DNA of 64,000 bases from an uncultured Cytophagales bacterium (GTDB lineage: Bacteria > Bacteroidota > Bacteroidia > Cytophagales > Cyclobacteriaceae). The notes under the pieces were generated by a model. That model saw only the letters and a program-made list of their open reading frames with translations, was not told the DNA's origin and did no database searches. Each line of letters opens with the position of its first letter. Within the stretch, counting starts at the first letter, position 1. Shown in pieces: positions 56,397-64,000 of this stretch. A program made the position numbers and the translations under genes. Location of the stretch: NCBI GenBank assembly GCA_913057175.1, contig CAJXNP010000005.1, positions 186,001 to 250,000 of the forward strand, in the 5' to 3' direction.

Positions 56397-56945
56397 ATGA
56401 AAATATATACAAAAACAGGTGACTATGGTGAAACCTCATTGTTTGGAGGCACAAAGGTGTTTAAGGATGATTTGAGATTAAATGCCTATGGAACCATTGA
56501 TGAGTTGAATTCTTTTGTGGGCCTGGTCCGGGATGTTACAAGCTCTGAGTCGCGGAAAGAACTGTTGGAGAAAATTCAAAGTGACCTTTTTACAATTGCC
56601 TCAAATCTGGCTGCGGAAAGTGAAAAGGCGCAGAAATATGTGCCAAAAATCAAAGAGAATTCCGTTGAACAGCTCGAAAGTGAAATTGATGCAATGGAAG
56701 AATCGTTGGAACCATTAAGAAATTTTATTCTTCCTGGAGGTCATCAACATGTCTCATTTTGCCATATTGCCAGGACGGTTTGTCGACGTGGAGAAAGGGA
56801 GGTTATTGCCTTAAGCAGAAATATTGAAGTAGATCAACACATCATAAAGTATTTAAATAGGTTGTCAGATTATCTGTTTGTGCTAGCGCGAAAAATGGCC
56901 AAAGAGGTTGATGCTAAGGAGGTTAGCTGGAAAGGAAAAGAGTGA
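56397..56945 (+). CDS. PduO-type cob(I)alamin adenosyltransferase
   Basis: The 182-residue enzyme transfers the adenosyl group of ATP to cob(I)alamin to make coenzyme B12. The ATP-binding N-terminus MKIYTKTGDYGETSLFGG (KTGD..G.TSL) and the substrate-site segment ILPGGHQHVSFCHIARTVCRRGEREV are diagnostic of the PduO family. It suggests that the cell uses adenosylcobalamin enzymes such as methylmalonyl-CoA mutase or a ribonucleotide reductase, none of which is in this window. It lies 68 bases after the ABC ATPase and may share its promoter. Confidence 0.93.
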   Translation: MKIYTKTGDYGETSLFGGTKVFKDDLRLNAYGTIDELNSFVGLVRDVTSSESRKELLEKIQSDLFTIASNLAAESEKAQKYVPKIKENSVEQLESEIDAMEESLEPLRNFILPGGHQHVSFCHIARTVCRRGEREVIALSRNIEVDQHIIKYLNRLSDYLFVLARKMAKEVDAKEVSWKGKE

Positions 56946-56977
56946 TTGTAAATCCTTGAAATAATTTGTTATTTTTG
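56946..56977 (+). promoter_or_regulatory. Bacteroidota-type promoter of ilvE
   Basis: TATTTTTG (56970-56977) matches the -7 consensus TAnnTTTG, with TTG (56946-56948) 21 bases upstream as a -33 element. Transcription would begin near 56984, which favours the ATG at 57010 as the ilvE start over the ATG at 56989. Confidence 0.55.
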
Positions 56978-57009
56978 CAAGCCCTTAAATGGGGCATTAT
57001 GCTTACAAA

Positions 57010-58074
57010 ATGGTGGAAACTTTAAACTTTGAATTTAAGCCTGTTCAGGAATCCAGGCTGCCATCGGTAGATTTTAATAACATTATTTTCGGACGAGTTT
57101 ATTCCGATCACATGTTTATCTCCGACTATAAAAACGGTTTTTGGAACGATTTTAGGATTGAACCGTACGATTATATCCCATTTTCTCCGGGAAGTGCCGT
57201 TTTGCATTATGCCCAATCCGTATTTGAAGGTTTAAAAGCCTACAAAAGCCCTTCCGGCGAAATACTTATTTTCAGACCTGACAAAAACTTCGAAAGGATG
57301 AACCTTTCCGCCAGACGTTTGTGTATTCCTGAAATTCCAGAAGAAGTTTTTATGGGTGGGTTGAATGAATTGTTGAAAATTGATAAAGAATGGGTTCCGG
57401 GTTTACCAGGGACCTCCCTATACATTCGACCATTTGCATTTGCATTGGACGAATACATCGGTATCAGGCCTTCCGAAACATATAAATTCATCATTTTTAC
57501 CTGCCCGGTCGGAGCTTATTATTCCAAACCGGTGAAGGTAAAAATTGAAACCAAATATACTCGTGCAGTAGAGGGAGGAACAGGGTTTGCAAAAGCTGCC
57601 GGCAATTATGCTGCATCACTTTATCCTGCCAAGTTAGCCCATGAAAAGGGTTACGATCAACTGATTTGGACGGATGGAAAAGAGCATAAATATATTGAAG
57701 AAGCGGGAACAATGAATGTTATGTTCCTGATAGGAGACAAGCTAATTACTTCGGAAGTTGGTGATTCCATTCTCAGTGGAATTACCAGAGATAGTGTCCT
57801 GACCCTGGCCAACGAGTGGGGTGTGGATATCGAGATCAGAAAAATTACGGTTGATGAAATTATTGACGCCTGTAAAGCCGGCGAGTTAAAAGAAGCGTTT
57901 GGGGTTGGGACTGCAGCTACAGTGGCACAGATCGATACCATTGGTTATGAAGGAGTTGACTATAAACTAAGCGCAATGGAAGACCGTGAATTTTCAAGAA
58001 AAATTCTTCAAACTTTGGACGACATCAGAACTGGAAAAGCAGAGGATAAGTACAATTGGGTATACCGTTTATAA
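57010..58074 (+). CDS. ilvE: Branched-chain amino acid aminotransferase
   Basis: This PLP-dependent fold-type IV transaminase of about 354 residues interconverts branched-chain amino acids and their 2-oxo acids. The features seen are HYAQSVFEGLKAYKSPSG near the N-terminus, RMNLSARRLCIP, the PLP lysine region GFAKAAGNYAASLYPAKLAHEKG, EEAGTMNVMFLI (conserved Glu), and GILSGITRDSVL-type segment ILSGITRDSVL. The ORF can be read from 56989, but the promoter position and the usual family start (METLNF-like) favour 57010. It is monocistronic as seen here. The length and motif order match type 2 (IlvE) enzymes. Confidence 0.94.
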   Translation: MVETLNFEFKPVQESRLPSVDFNNIIFGRVYSDHMFISDYKNGFWNDFRIEPYDYIPFSPGSAVLHYAQSVFEGLKAYKSPSGEILIFRPDKNFERMNLSARRLCIPEIPEEVFMGGLNELLKIDKEWVPGLPGTSLYIRPFAFALDEYIGIRPSETYKFIIFTCPVGAYYSKPVKVKIETKYTRAVEGGTGFAKAAGNYAASLYPAKLAHEKGYDQLIWTDGKEHKYIEEAGTMNVMFLIGDKLITSEVGDSILSGITRDSVLTLANEWGVDIEIRKITVDEIIDACKAGELKEAFGVGTAATVAQIDTIGYEGVDYKLSAMEDREFSRKILQTLDDIRTGKAEDKYNWVYRL

Positions 58075-58140
58075 TTTACTTCATATTTTTTTAAAATTTT
58101 TCACCACTTATAATTATTTTTATATTATGATTGGAGTGGT

Positions 58141-58653
58141 ATGAGAGAAAAATTTACACTAACAGTACTCATTTTCTTATTTTTTTCCAGTATTCTTTCA
58201 GCACAAAATGTTTTGATGCTTGAAAAAGCTGGAACCAATAAAAAAGTCTTCTTTAAATCAGGAGATGAAATAAGGTATAAGCTGAAAGGCGAGGACCACT
58301 ATAGAAAGGATCACATTGTTTCCCTGAAGGATAGCAGTATTATCTTTCATTATAATAAAATTGGTGTGGAAGAGATTAGTGAGATTGATATCCGAAAAAA
58401 AGATTTCATCAAATTTAATCTTAAAAAGACCGGAACTGTTTTGCAGATCTCAGGTGCCGTTTATATTTTATTGGATCAGTTTAATAAAACAGTTGTTCAG
58501 GGAAATGATTGGGAGTTTGAAGGAGATGTATGGATAACAGGTGCAATACTGGTCGGGGTGGGTACTGCGATAAAATTTTTACACCCAAAGAAATTCAAAG
58601 TCGGCGGTAAATACAAGCTACACATTATCGATATTAATTACGTATATCAGTAA
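58141..58653 (+). CDS. Small exported protein of unknown function
   Basis: The 170-residue product starts with a signal peptide (about 1-22, IFLFFSSILSAQ) and is otherwise unrecognised. The body looks like a small beta domain (VFFKSGDEIRYKLKGEDHYRK) followed by a hydrophobic segment near 100-150 with VWITGAILVGVGTAIKFL that could be a membrane helix. It may be periplasmic or inner-membrane. It lies just before prfB, six bases from its start codon, and probably shares the transcript. Confidence 0.65.
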   Translation: MREKFTLTVLIFLFFSSILSAQNVLMLEKAGTNKKVFFKSGDEIRYKLKGEDHYRKDHIVSLKDSSIIFHYNKIGVEEISEIDIRKKDFIKFNLKKTGTVLQISGAVYILLDQFNKTVVQGNDWEFEGDVWITGAILVGVGTAIKFLHPKKFKVGGKYKLHIIDINYVYQ

Positions 58654-58659
58654 ATTTTT

Positions 58660-59752
58660 ATGACAACAGAACAATTCAAAGATTTAAAGGCTCGCGTTAA
58701 TGCCTTAAGGAGGTACCTTTGACTACGATACAAAAGTTAAGGAGGTCGAGGAAGAAGAATTGATCACAGCACAACCCGGTTTCTGGGAAGATTCAAATCA
58801 AGCAGAACAAGTAATGAAAAATATCCGGTCCAAAAAGATATGGACGGAAAGTTTTGCTGGTTTGAATGAGTCTTTCGAAGATTTTGAAACACTTTATGAA
58901 TTTTACGAAGAGGATGAAGTTTCCGAAGACGAAATCGAAAAGGAATACAAAAGTGTGGAATCGAAACTCGAAGAGCTGGAGTTCAAGAAGATGCTAAGTA
59001 GTGAGGAAGATCAGCTCAGTGCCATGATGGAAATCAATCCTGGGGCAGGTGGAACAGAGAGTCAGGATTGGGCAGAAATGCTTATGAGGATGTACATCAT
59101 GTGGGGAGAAAAGAATGACTACAAGGTAAAAGAAGTCAATTATCAACCAGGGGATACTGCCGGTTTAAAATCTGCAACGTTAGAATTTGACGGAGAATTT
59201 GCCTATGGGTATCTAAAATCCGAAATAGGTGTTCACAGATTGGTAAGAATTTCACCTTTTGACTCAGGAGGTCGGAGGCATACGTCTTTTGCATCTATTT
59301 ATGTTTATCCGATTGTAGATGATTCTATTGAAATAGAGATCAACCCCGCTGATATTTCCTGGGATACCTATCGATCCGGAGGAGCTGGCGGGCAAAACGT
59401 GAACAAGGTAGAAACAGCAGTCCGGTTGAGGCATGCCCCTTCAGGAATTATCATTGAATGTCAGCAGGAGCGTTCCCAACTACAGAATAAAGAAAAGGCA
59501 ATGAACATGCTAAAGTCACGTCTTTATCAGTTGGAATTAGATAGAAGAAATGAGGAAAGAGCGAAAGTTGAAAGTTCGAAAATGAAAATTGATTTTGGAT
59601 CTCAGATCAGAAACTATGTCTTGCATCCTTACAAATTGATCAAGGATAATCGAACTGGCGTTGAACGAACAGATGTGCAAAATGTGCTGGATGGAGATCT
59701 GGACGAATATATCAAAGCTTTTCTAATGGGAGAAAAACAAAAAAGCGGGTAA
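58660..59752 (+). CDS. prfB: Peptide chain release factor 2 (programmed +1 frameshift)
   Basis: RF2 reads UGA and UAA stop codons and releases the finished peptide. It is encoded in two frames. Twenty codons from ATG 58660 end at an in-frame TGA (58720-58722), and a +1 shift there opens the main frame from GAC at 58721. The full product is about 363 residues, the usual RF2 size. The SPF stop-codon-reading tripeptide is seen in [11 protein letters not shown], and the catalytic GGQ in [14 protein letters not shown]. The shift makes synthesis self-limiting: when RF2 is scarce, ribosomes pause at TGA and shift. A strong terminator overlaps the stop codon. Confidence 0.96.
58708..58723 (+). other. 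prfB programmed +1 frameshift site
   Basis: AGGAGG (58708-58713), an internal Shine-Dalgarno-like element, lies three bases before the slippery CTT TGA C (58717-58723). This is the classic RF2 arrangement, and is of note because Bacteroidota rarely use Shine-Dalgarno pairing for initiation. Confidence 0.93.
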
Positions 59753-59770
59753 AAACCCGCTTCATCTATT
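59743..59770 (+). terminator. Intrinsic terminator overlapping the prfB stop codon
   Basis: AAGCGGGT (59743-59750) pairs perfectly with ACCCGCTT (59755-59762) around AAAA, followed by CATCTATTTA. The TAA stop codon lies at the start of the loop. Confidence 0.75.
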
Positions 59771-59834
59771 TAGGCCCTACCTGAAAATACGAATAGACTG
59801 ATTTAAAGGGGGTTACCCATTGAATAGCAAAAAT

Positions 59835-59878
59835 AAAAACCCCGAAATTAGCTGTAAATAGCTTTTTTCGGGGTTTTT
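59835..59878 (+). terminator. Strong hairpin at the left side of the insertion sequence
   Basis: AAAAACCCCGAAA (59835-59847) pairs perfectly with TTTCGGGGTTTTT (59866-59878), ending in T residues. This 13-bp stem works as a two-way terminator and would block read-through from prfB into the transposase. Confidence 0.7.
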
Positions 59879-59885
59879 GATTTGT

Positions 59886-59924
59886 TATTTTGTAGTGTCT
59901 AAATACAAATAACGCTACAAAATA
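59886..59924 (+). promoter_or_regulatory. Hairpin immediately upstream of the transposase start
   Basis: TATTTTGTAG (59886-59895) and CTACAAAATA (59915-59924) form a perfect 10-bp stem ending three bases before the transposase ATG. In an mRNA entering from outside it would sequester the start region, as in other insertion sequences that prevent activation by outside transcription (inference). Confidence 0.6.
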
Positions 59925-59926
59925 CA

Positions 59927-61261
59927 ATGGACACAGAGCTTTTCCAACCTGAAGACTATTTAACTCCAAAATGGTATTTATTTAAGAACAGCAACCTCGG
60001 CAAGATCCACGATAGTATACCCTGGGACCAACTGGCTGATTGTTTACCAGAAGAGAACATCGGCCCGGGAGCGCCAAGGTGGTTTTCAGCCCAAGGAATG
60101 TTTGGATTGATGTTTTTAAAATCATATTTGAACATCAGCGATGAAAAATTGATTGAACGATTCAATACTGATTGGAGCCTACAATTATTTTGTAACAAGC
60201 TTCTCAAAGATTGCCAACGGATCAAGGATAAGGCAATTATCAGCAGGATCAGGACCTATGTTGCCACTCATACCGATTGGCAACAACTCCAGGATGTTTT
60301 GATCAACCACTGGAAGCGGGATATGAATAACACACATGTCCTGCTGATGGACGCTACTTGTTACGAAAGCTACATTCGTTTCCCCACAGATGTAAAGCTG
60401 CTATGGGAGAGTTGCCATTGGATTTTTGAAAAGCAACTTTACAGGTGGTGTAAAATAGTAGGTATGAAAAGGCCCAGGTCAAAATACCTTGATCAGAAGA
60501 GGCGACAGTTAGACTTTGACCGAAGACGAAGGAAGCCGTATCAACTCGCTATGAAGCGGAAGAAATCATTGATCTATCTGCTTGAAAAAGGGATTGACCA
60601 GCTTCAGGAAGTGTTGGATTCTCATCCACTAATCGAGCTGAAACAATCAGAAAGGGCATATTTGCGTACAATCAGGAAAGTATTAGAGCAGCAACAGTTT
60701 CTGCTCACCCATCCCGCCAAAGAGCTTAAAGACCGGATCGTGTCACTGCCAAAGCCATATGTGAGGCCTATCGTCCGTGGCAAGGAGACCAAACGTGTGG
60801 AATTCGGAATGAAAGCCCACATCCTTCAGGTAGATGGCATATGTATTTTTGACCACCTGAGTTTTAATGCGTTCAATGAATCCACCAGGTTAAAGATCAG
60901 TACCTTAAAACACAGACAAGCTTTTCGTGACTTATACCAGTTAGGTGCTGATCGGATATATGCCACCAATGCCAATCGAAAATACCTGACCGGTAAAAAG
61001 ATCTTCACCTGCTTTCCAAGGAAGGGACATCAGGTGGATACAAAGGCAGAAAAACAACTCAGAAGCGCCATTGCCAGCCAAAGGGCCACCGTATTGGAAG
61101 GTAGTTTTGGAACCCATAAGATCAGCTACGGACTTGGTAAGGTAAAAGCCAAAAGCATGAAGAATGAGATAGTTTGGGTCTTCTTTGGAGTGATGACAGC
61201 CAATGCCGTTAAGATCAGCAAACGAACCGCACAAGCCCCTCCGCTACTGAAAGCCGCCTGA
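59927..61261 (+). CDS. DDE transposase (DUF772 N-terminal domain)
   Basis: The 444-residue transposase has an N-terminal DUF772-type domain (about 40-115, ending RFNTDWSLQLFCNKLL) and a DDE catalytic region beginning with LLMDATCYESYIRFPTD. A long basic helical insertion (about 175-270, QKRRQLDFDRRRRKPYQ) separates it from the later part (GMKAHILQVDGICIF, then YATNANRKYLTGKKIF and VLEGSFGTHKISYGLG). This layout fits IS5/IS1182-type elements. I cannot place it to a named IS family with certainty. The reading frame is intact, so the element may still be active. It inserted between prfB and clpC, both housekeeping genes, without visible damage to either. Confidence 0.85.
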   Translation: MDTELFQPEDYLTPKWYLFKNSNLGKIHDSIPWDQLADCLPEENIGPGAPRWFSAQGMFGLMFLKSYLNISDEKLIERFNTDWSLQLFCNKLLKDCQRIKDKAIISRIRTYVATHTDWQQLQDVLINHWKRDMNNTHVLLMDATCYESYIRFPTDVKLLWESCHWIFEKQLYRWCKIVGMKRPRSKYLDQKRRQLDFDRRRRKPYQLAMKRKKSLIYLLEKGIDQLQEVLDSHPLIELKQSERAYLRTIRKVLEQQQFLLTHPAKELKDRIVSLPKPYVRPIVRGKETKRVEFGMKAHILQVDGICIFDHLSFNAFNESTRLKISTLKHRQAFRDLYQLGADRIYATNANRKYLTGKKIFTCFPRKGHQVDTKAEKQLRSAIASQRATVLEGSFGTHKISYGLGKVKAKSMKNEIVWVFFGVMTANAVKISKRTAQAPPLLKAA

Positions 61262-61465
61262 ACCAAAAAAGTCAAGTTCACAGGATAGGTACGTCCAAGC
61301 TTCAAAAAACCTAGGATTAGTACAACATCACCACTAAAAATCACCGTAATTTGTACTTTTCGAAGAAAAAGAAAAGAGTAAAACTCATTAAATACAAAAA
61401 ATTGAACCAAGGTTCACTCAATTAAATAATTTACACCTCCATAAAAAACAATTTTCAAGGAAGGC

Positions 61466-64000
61466 CTATTTATCGTTTTTTTCGTTGCTTTCCGATGTCG
61501 GTGACTTCTTCTTCGTCTTTATCTTGAAATTTAGTTCTTCACCTTTTCCTGAGTAATCGGCAACTATGGTATCACCTCCATTGTAATCGCCCTTCAAAAT
61601 CTCTTCAGCAAGAGGATCTTCAAGATATTTCTGAATAGCCCGGTTTAAAGGTCGCGCACCGTATTGAGGGTCATATCCTTTCTCAGCGATGAAATCTTTT
61701 GCTTTTTCTGTCAGCTCTATGGAATAACCTAGGCTGTCGACTCTTGAAAACAATTTGCTTAAGGTTAGATCAATGATCTCATGAATATGTTCTTTTGCCA
61801 ATGCATTAAATACGATCACGTCATCCAACCTGTTAAGAAATTCAGGGCTGAATGCCTTTTTCAAAGCATTTTGTATTGTAGATTTCATGACTTCATCTTC
61901 ATTTTGTTGTTTAGATGATGTCGCGAATCCGATACCACTTCCGAAGTCTTTCAAATCTCTCACTCCAATGTTGGAGGTCATGATGATGATCGTATTTCGG
62001 AAATCCACTCTTCTTCCCAGGCCATCCGTCAAGATTCCATCATCAAGAACTTGCAACAAAATGTTAAATACATCAGGATGCGCTTTTTCAATCTCGTCAA
62101 GAAGAACGACACTGTAAGGTTTCCTTCTGACTTTTTCAGTCAACTGTCCGCCTTCTTCATATCCCACATAGCCAGGAGGAGCTCCTACCAATCTTGAAAC
62201 GGAAAATTTCTCCATGTATTCGCTCATATCAATTCGTATCAAGGCATCATCCTTGTCAAACAGATACGTTGCCAACACTTTCGCTAATTCCGTCTTACCT
62301 ACGCCTGTTGGTCCCAGGAATATGAAAGTTCCAATTGGTTTTTTAGGATCTTTAAGCCCGACCCTGGTTCTTTGAATAGCCTTTACCAATTTTTTGATAG
62401 CCTCCTGCTGACCCACAACTTTATGCTGAAGCTCAGAAGACATGTTTAAAAGCTTGGCAGATTCGTTTTGAGCTATTCTTTTGGTTGGCACACCGGTCAT
62501 CATGGCAATTACTTCGGCCACATTATCTTCATTTACGGTATACCTCTTGGTCTTGGTCTCCTCTTCCCACTTTTCCTTTGCTACGCTTAATTGCTCCAGC
62601 AATTTTTTCTCTTTATCACGCAGTTGCGCAGCTTCTTCGTATTTCTGGCTTTTTACGACCTTATTCTTTTCCTTTTTAATATTTTCAATTGATTCTTCAA
62701 GTTTGATGATGTCATCAGGTACATGGATGTTATTAATATGCACCCTTGCACCAGCTTCATCCATTACATCGATTGCCTTGTCAGGCAAAAATCGATCGCT
62801 GATATATCTATCTGACAATTTCACACAAGAATCAATAGCCTCCTCCGTATAATTCACGTGGTGGTGATCTTCGTATCGTTCTTTTATGTTATTGAGGATT
62901 TCAATGGTTTCTTCAGGTGTAGTGGCATCTACCATCACAACCTGGAACCTTCTTGCCAGTGCGCCATCTTTTTCAATGTACTGTCGATATTCATCAAGCG
63001 TGGTTGCACCGATGCACTGAATTTCACCCCGTGCCAAAGCCGGCTTAAACATATTGGATGCATCCAATGATCCGGATGCTCCCCCTGCACCAACAATGGT
63101 ATGAAGTTCGTCAATGAAAAGGATAACTTCAGGAGCTTTTTCCAACTCGTTCATTACCGCTTTCATACGCTCCTCAAATTGTCCCCGGTATTTTGTTCCG
63201 GCAACAAGGCTGGCCAGATCAAGCGTGACAACCCTTTTGCCAAATAATACCCTGGAAACTTTCTTTTGTATAATTCTTAATGCCAACCCCTCAGCGATGG
63301 CAGTTTTACCAACTCCCGGTTCGCCAATTAGAATAGGGTTGTTTTTCTTCCTTCTACTCAGGATTTGGGCAACCCTTTCAATTTCTTTCTCACGTCCGAC
63401 AATTGGATCCAATTTATTCTCTTCAGCTAGTTTGGTCAGATCCCTTCCAAAATTATCAAGGACTGGAGTTCTTGATTTTTCTCCTTGTTTGCCGGATTCC
63501 CTACCAGATCCTGAACTACCTCCGAAAATTCTTGAAGACGAATCTTCATCCGGATCATCTGTGTCCGATGAAGAAGCCATTGGGTTTTCGGTTTGGTATT
63601 CCAATAATTCCTTAACCACTTCGTAATTGATATCAAATTTTTCAAGGATCTGGGTTGCCAGGTTATCCTCATCTCTCAGGATGGACAACAGCAAATGTTC
63701 AGTTCCAATAAGTTGGCTCTTGAAAATTTTAGCTTCCAGATATGTGATTTTTAAAACTTTTTCTGATTGACGGGTAAGTGGAATGTTTGCAAGATTTTTC
63801 ACGTTGCTGATGGAGGTGCCCTTAGTAGCCTGCTCGATTGTCGTTCTCAACTCTTCTAATGAAACACCTAATTTCTTCAATAATGAAATTGCTACTCCCT
63901 CGCCCTCGCGAATCATCCCCAGCAATAAGTGCTCGGTTCCAATGTAATCGTGCCCAAGCCTTAACGCTTCTTCCCTGCTTAGCGAGATTACCTCCTTTAC
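61466..64000 (-). CDS. clpC: ATP-dependent Clp protease ATP-binding subunit ClpC (5' end beyond window)
   Basis: The frame is open to the last base of the window, so the start codon and about 15 residues lie outside. The visible part (about 844 residues) has the double Clp_N repeat (LLLGMIREGEGVAISLLKKLG and EHLLLSILRDEDNLATQIL), then the first AAA+ domain with Walker A GEPGVGKTAIAEGLA and Walker B VILFIDELHT. A UvrB/UvrC-type coiled middle segment (EEAAQLRDKEKKLLEQL) precedes the second AAA+ domain with Walker A GPTGVGKTELA and VLLDEIEKAHPDV. ClpC unfolds proteins for ClpP. The C-terminal tail is lysine-rich. It is transcribed towards the insertion sequence. Confidence 0.95.
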   Translation of the reverse strand, partial: VKEVISLSREEALRLGHDYIGTEHLLLGMIREGEGVAISLLKKLGVSLEELRTTIEQATKGTSISNVKNLANIPLTRQSEKVLKITYLEAKIFKSQLIGTEHLLLSILRDEDNLATQILEKFDINYEVVKELLEYQTENPMASSSDTDDPDEDSSSRIFGGSSGSGRESGKQGEKSRTPVLDNFGRDLTKLAEENKLDPIVGREKEIERVAQILSRRKKNNPILIGEPGVGKTAIAEGLALRIIQKKVSRVLFGKRVVTLDLASLVAGTKYRGQFEERMKAVMNELEKAPEVILFIDELHTIVGAGGASGSLDASNMFKPALARGEIQCIGATTLDEYRQYIEKDGALARRFQVVMVDATTPEETIEILNNIKERYEDHHHVNYTEEAIDSCVKLSDRYISDRFLPDKAIDVMDEAGARVHINNIHVPDDIIKLEESIENIKKEKNKVVKSQKYEEAAQLRDKEKKLLEQLSVAKEKWEEETKTKRYTVNEDNVAEVIAMMTGVPTKRIAQNESAKLLNMSSELQHKVVGQQEAIKKLVKAIQRTRVGLKDPKKPIGTFIFLGPTGVGKTELAKVLATYLFDKDDALIRIDMSEYMEKFSVSRLVGAPPGYVGYEEGGQLTEKVRRKPYSVVLLDEIEKAHPDVFNILLQVLDDGILTDGLGRRVDFRNTIIIMTSNIGVRDLKDFGSGIGFATSSKQQNEDEVMKSTIQNALKKAFSPEFLNRLDDVIVFNALAKEHIHEIIDLTLSKLFSRVDSLGYSIELTEKAKDFIAEKGYDPQYGARPLNRAIQKYLEDPLAEEILKGDYNGGDTIVADYSGKGEELNFKIKTKKKSPTSESNEKNDK

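Larger units (their letters stand above)
59835..61261 (+). mobile_element. Insertion sequence with DDE transposase (ends not resolved)
   Basis: The element contains one transposase gene and two strong upstream hairpins. I could not find convincing terminal inverted repeats or a target-site duplication by eye. The outer limits given are therefore the innermost certain part, and the true element probably extends some tens of bases each side, between the prfB terminator and the end of clpC. Confidence 0.6.

Noticed and set aside
59886-59924. IS200/IS605-type foldback end
   Set aside because: The transposase is of the DDE type with DUF772, not a HUH Y1 enzyme, so the hairpin is better explained as a translation block.
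59773-61296. Possible terminal inverted repeats of the insertion sequence (59773-59782 and 61287-61296)
   Set aside because: GGCCCTACCT and the complement of AGGTACGTCC agree at 8 of 10 bases only, and no target duplication flanks them.
1-64000. CRISPR arrays, prophage or integrase/attachment sites
   Set aside because: No regularly spaced repeats, integrase genes or tRNA-flanking duplications were seen. The tRNA-Arg at 10217 has no copy of its 3' end nearby.

Overview
The window is a chromosomal segment of a Bacteroidota bacterium, most likely of the Cytophagales group (inference). The signs are a SusC/SusD pair with a hybrid two-component regulator, a T9SS C-terminal sorting domain protein, a TAnnTTTG-type promoter, rare Shine-Dalgarno sequences, AT-rich intergenic DNA, and a UMF1-type MFS permease typical of the phylum. 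No phage, plasmid or CRISPR signature is visible.

Layout. Positions 1-10290 hold ordinary chromosomal genes: the end of exbD, two permeases, an HsdR-N-like nuclease-fold protein, a Crp/Fnr regulator, a minimal T9SS-tagged protein, asnS, rpoN with a coupled membrane protein, an outer-membrane barrel protein and tRNA-Arg(ACG). Positions 10529-28821 form a polysaccharide utilisation locus: a hybrid sensor/AraC regulator faces SusC, SusD, a VCBS/ASPIC protein, four GH43-type five-bladed propeller enzymes or relatives, and one GH5-like enzyme. The enzyme set points to an arabinan- or arabinoxylan-type hemicellulose (inference). Glycans would be bound at the surface by SusCD, trimmed by the lipoprotein and periplasmic enzymes, and sensed by the hybrid regulator.

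Positions 28995-51811 are the most unusual part. A PAS-LuxR regulator is divergent from a compact eight-gene operon of about 21.6 kb (about 7,170 residues), with a perfect 18-bp palindrome between them. The operon encodes two Nal1-like trypsin-fold proteases with Cys clusters inside the catalytic domain, one of them also carrying an HExxH domain. It also encodes a small beta-sandwich protein, a free-standing copy of the helical domain found at the C-terminus of the second protease, a DUF6603 protein, and three very large conserved proteins (1,095, 2,376 and 660 aa) of unknown function. None shows a signal peptide. I know of no described function for this assembly and consider it the best candidate for a new system.

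Positions 52052-59752 return to housekeeping genes: an MnmH-like protein with a degenerate rhodanese domain, DUF2867, PadR, TerB-like, an MDP-1-like phosphatase, an ABC ATPase, a cobalamin adenosyltransferase, ilvE, a small exported protein, and prfB with its programmed +1 frameshift. An insertion sequence with two protective hairpins follows. The window ends inside clpC on the minus strand.
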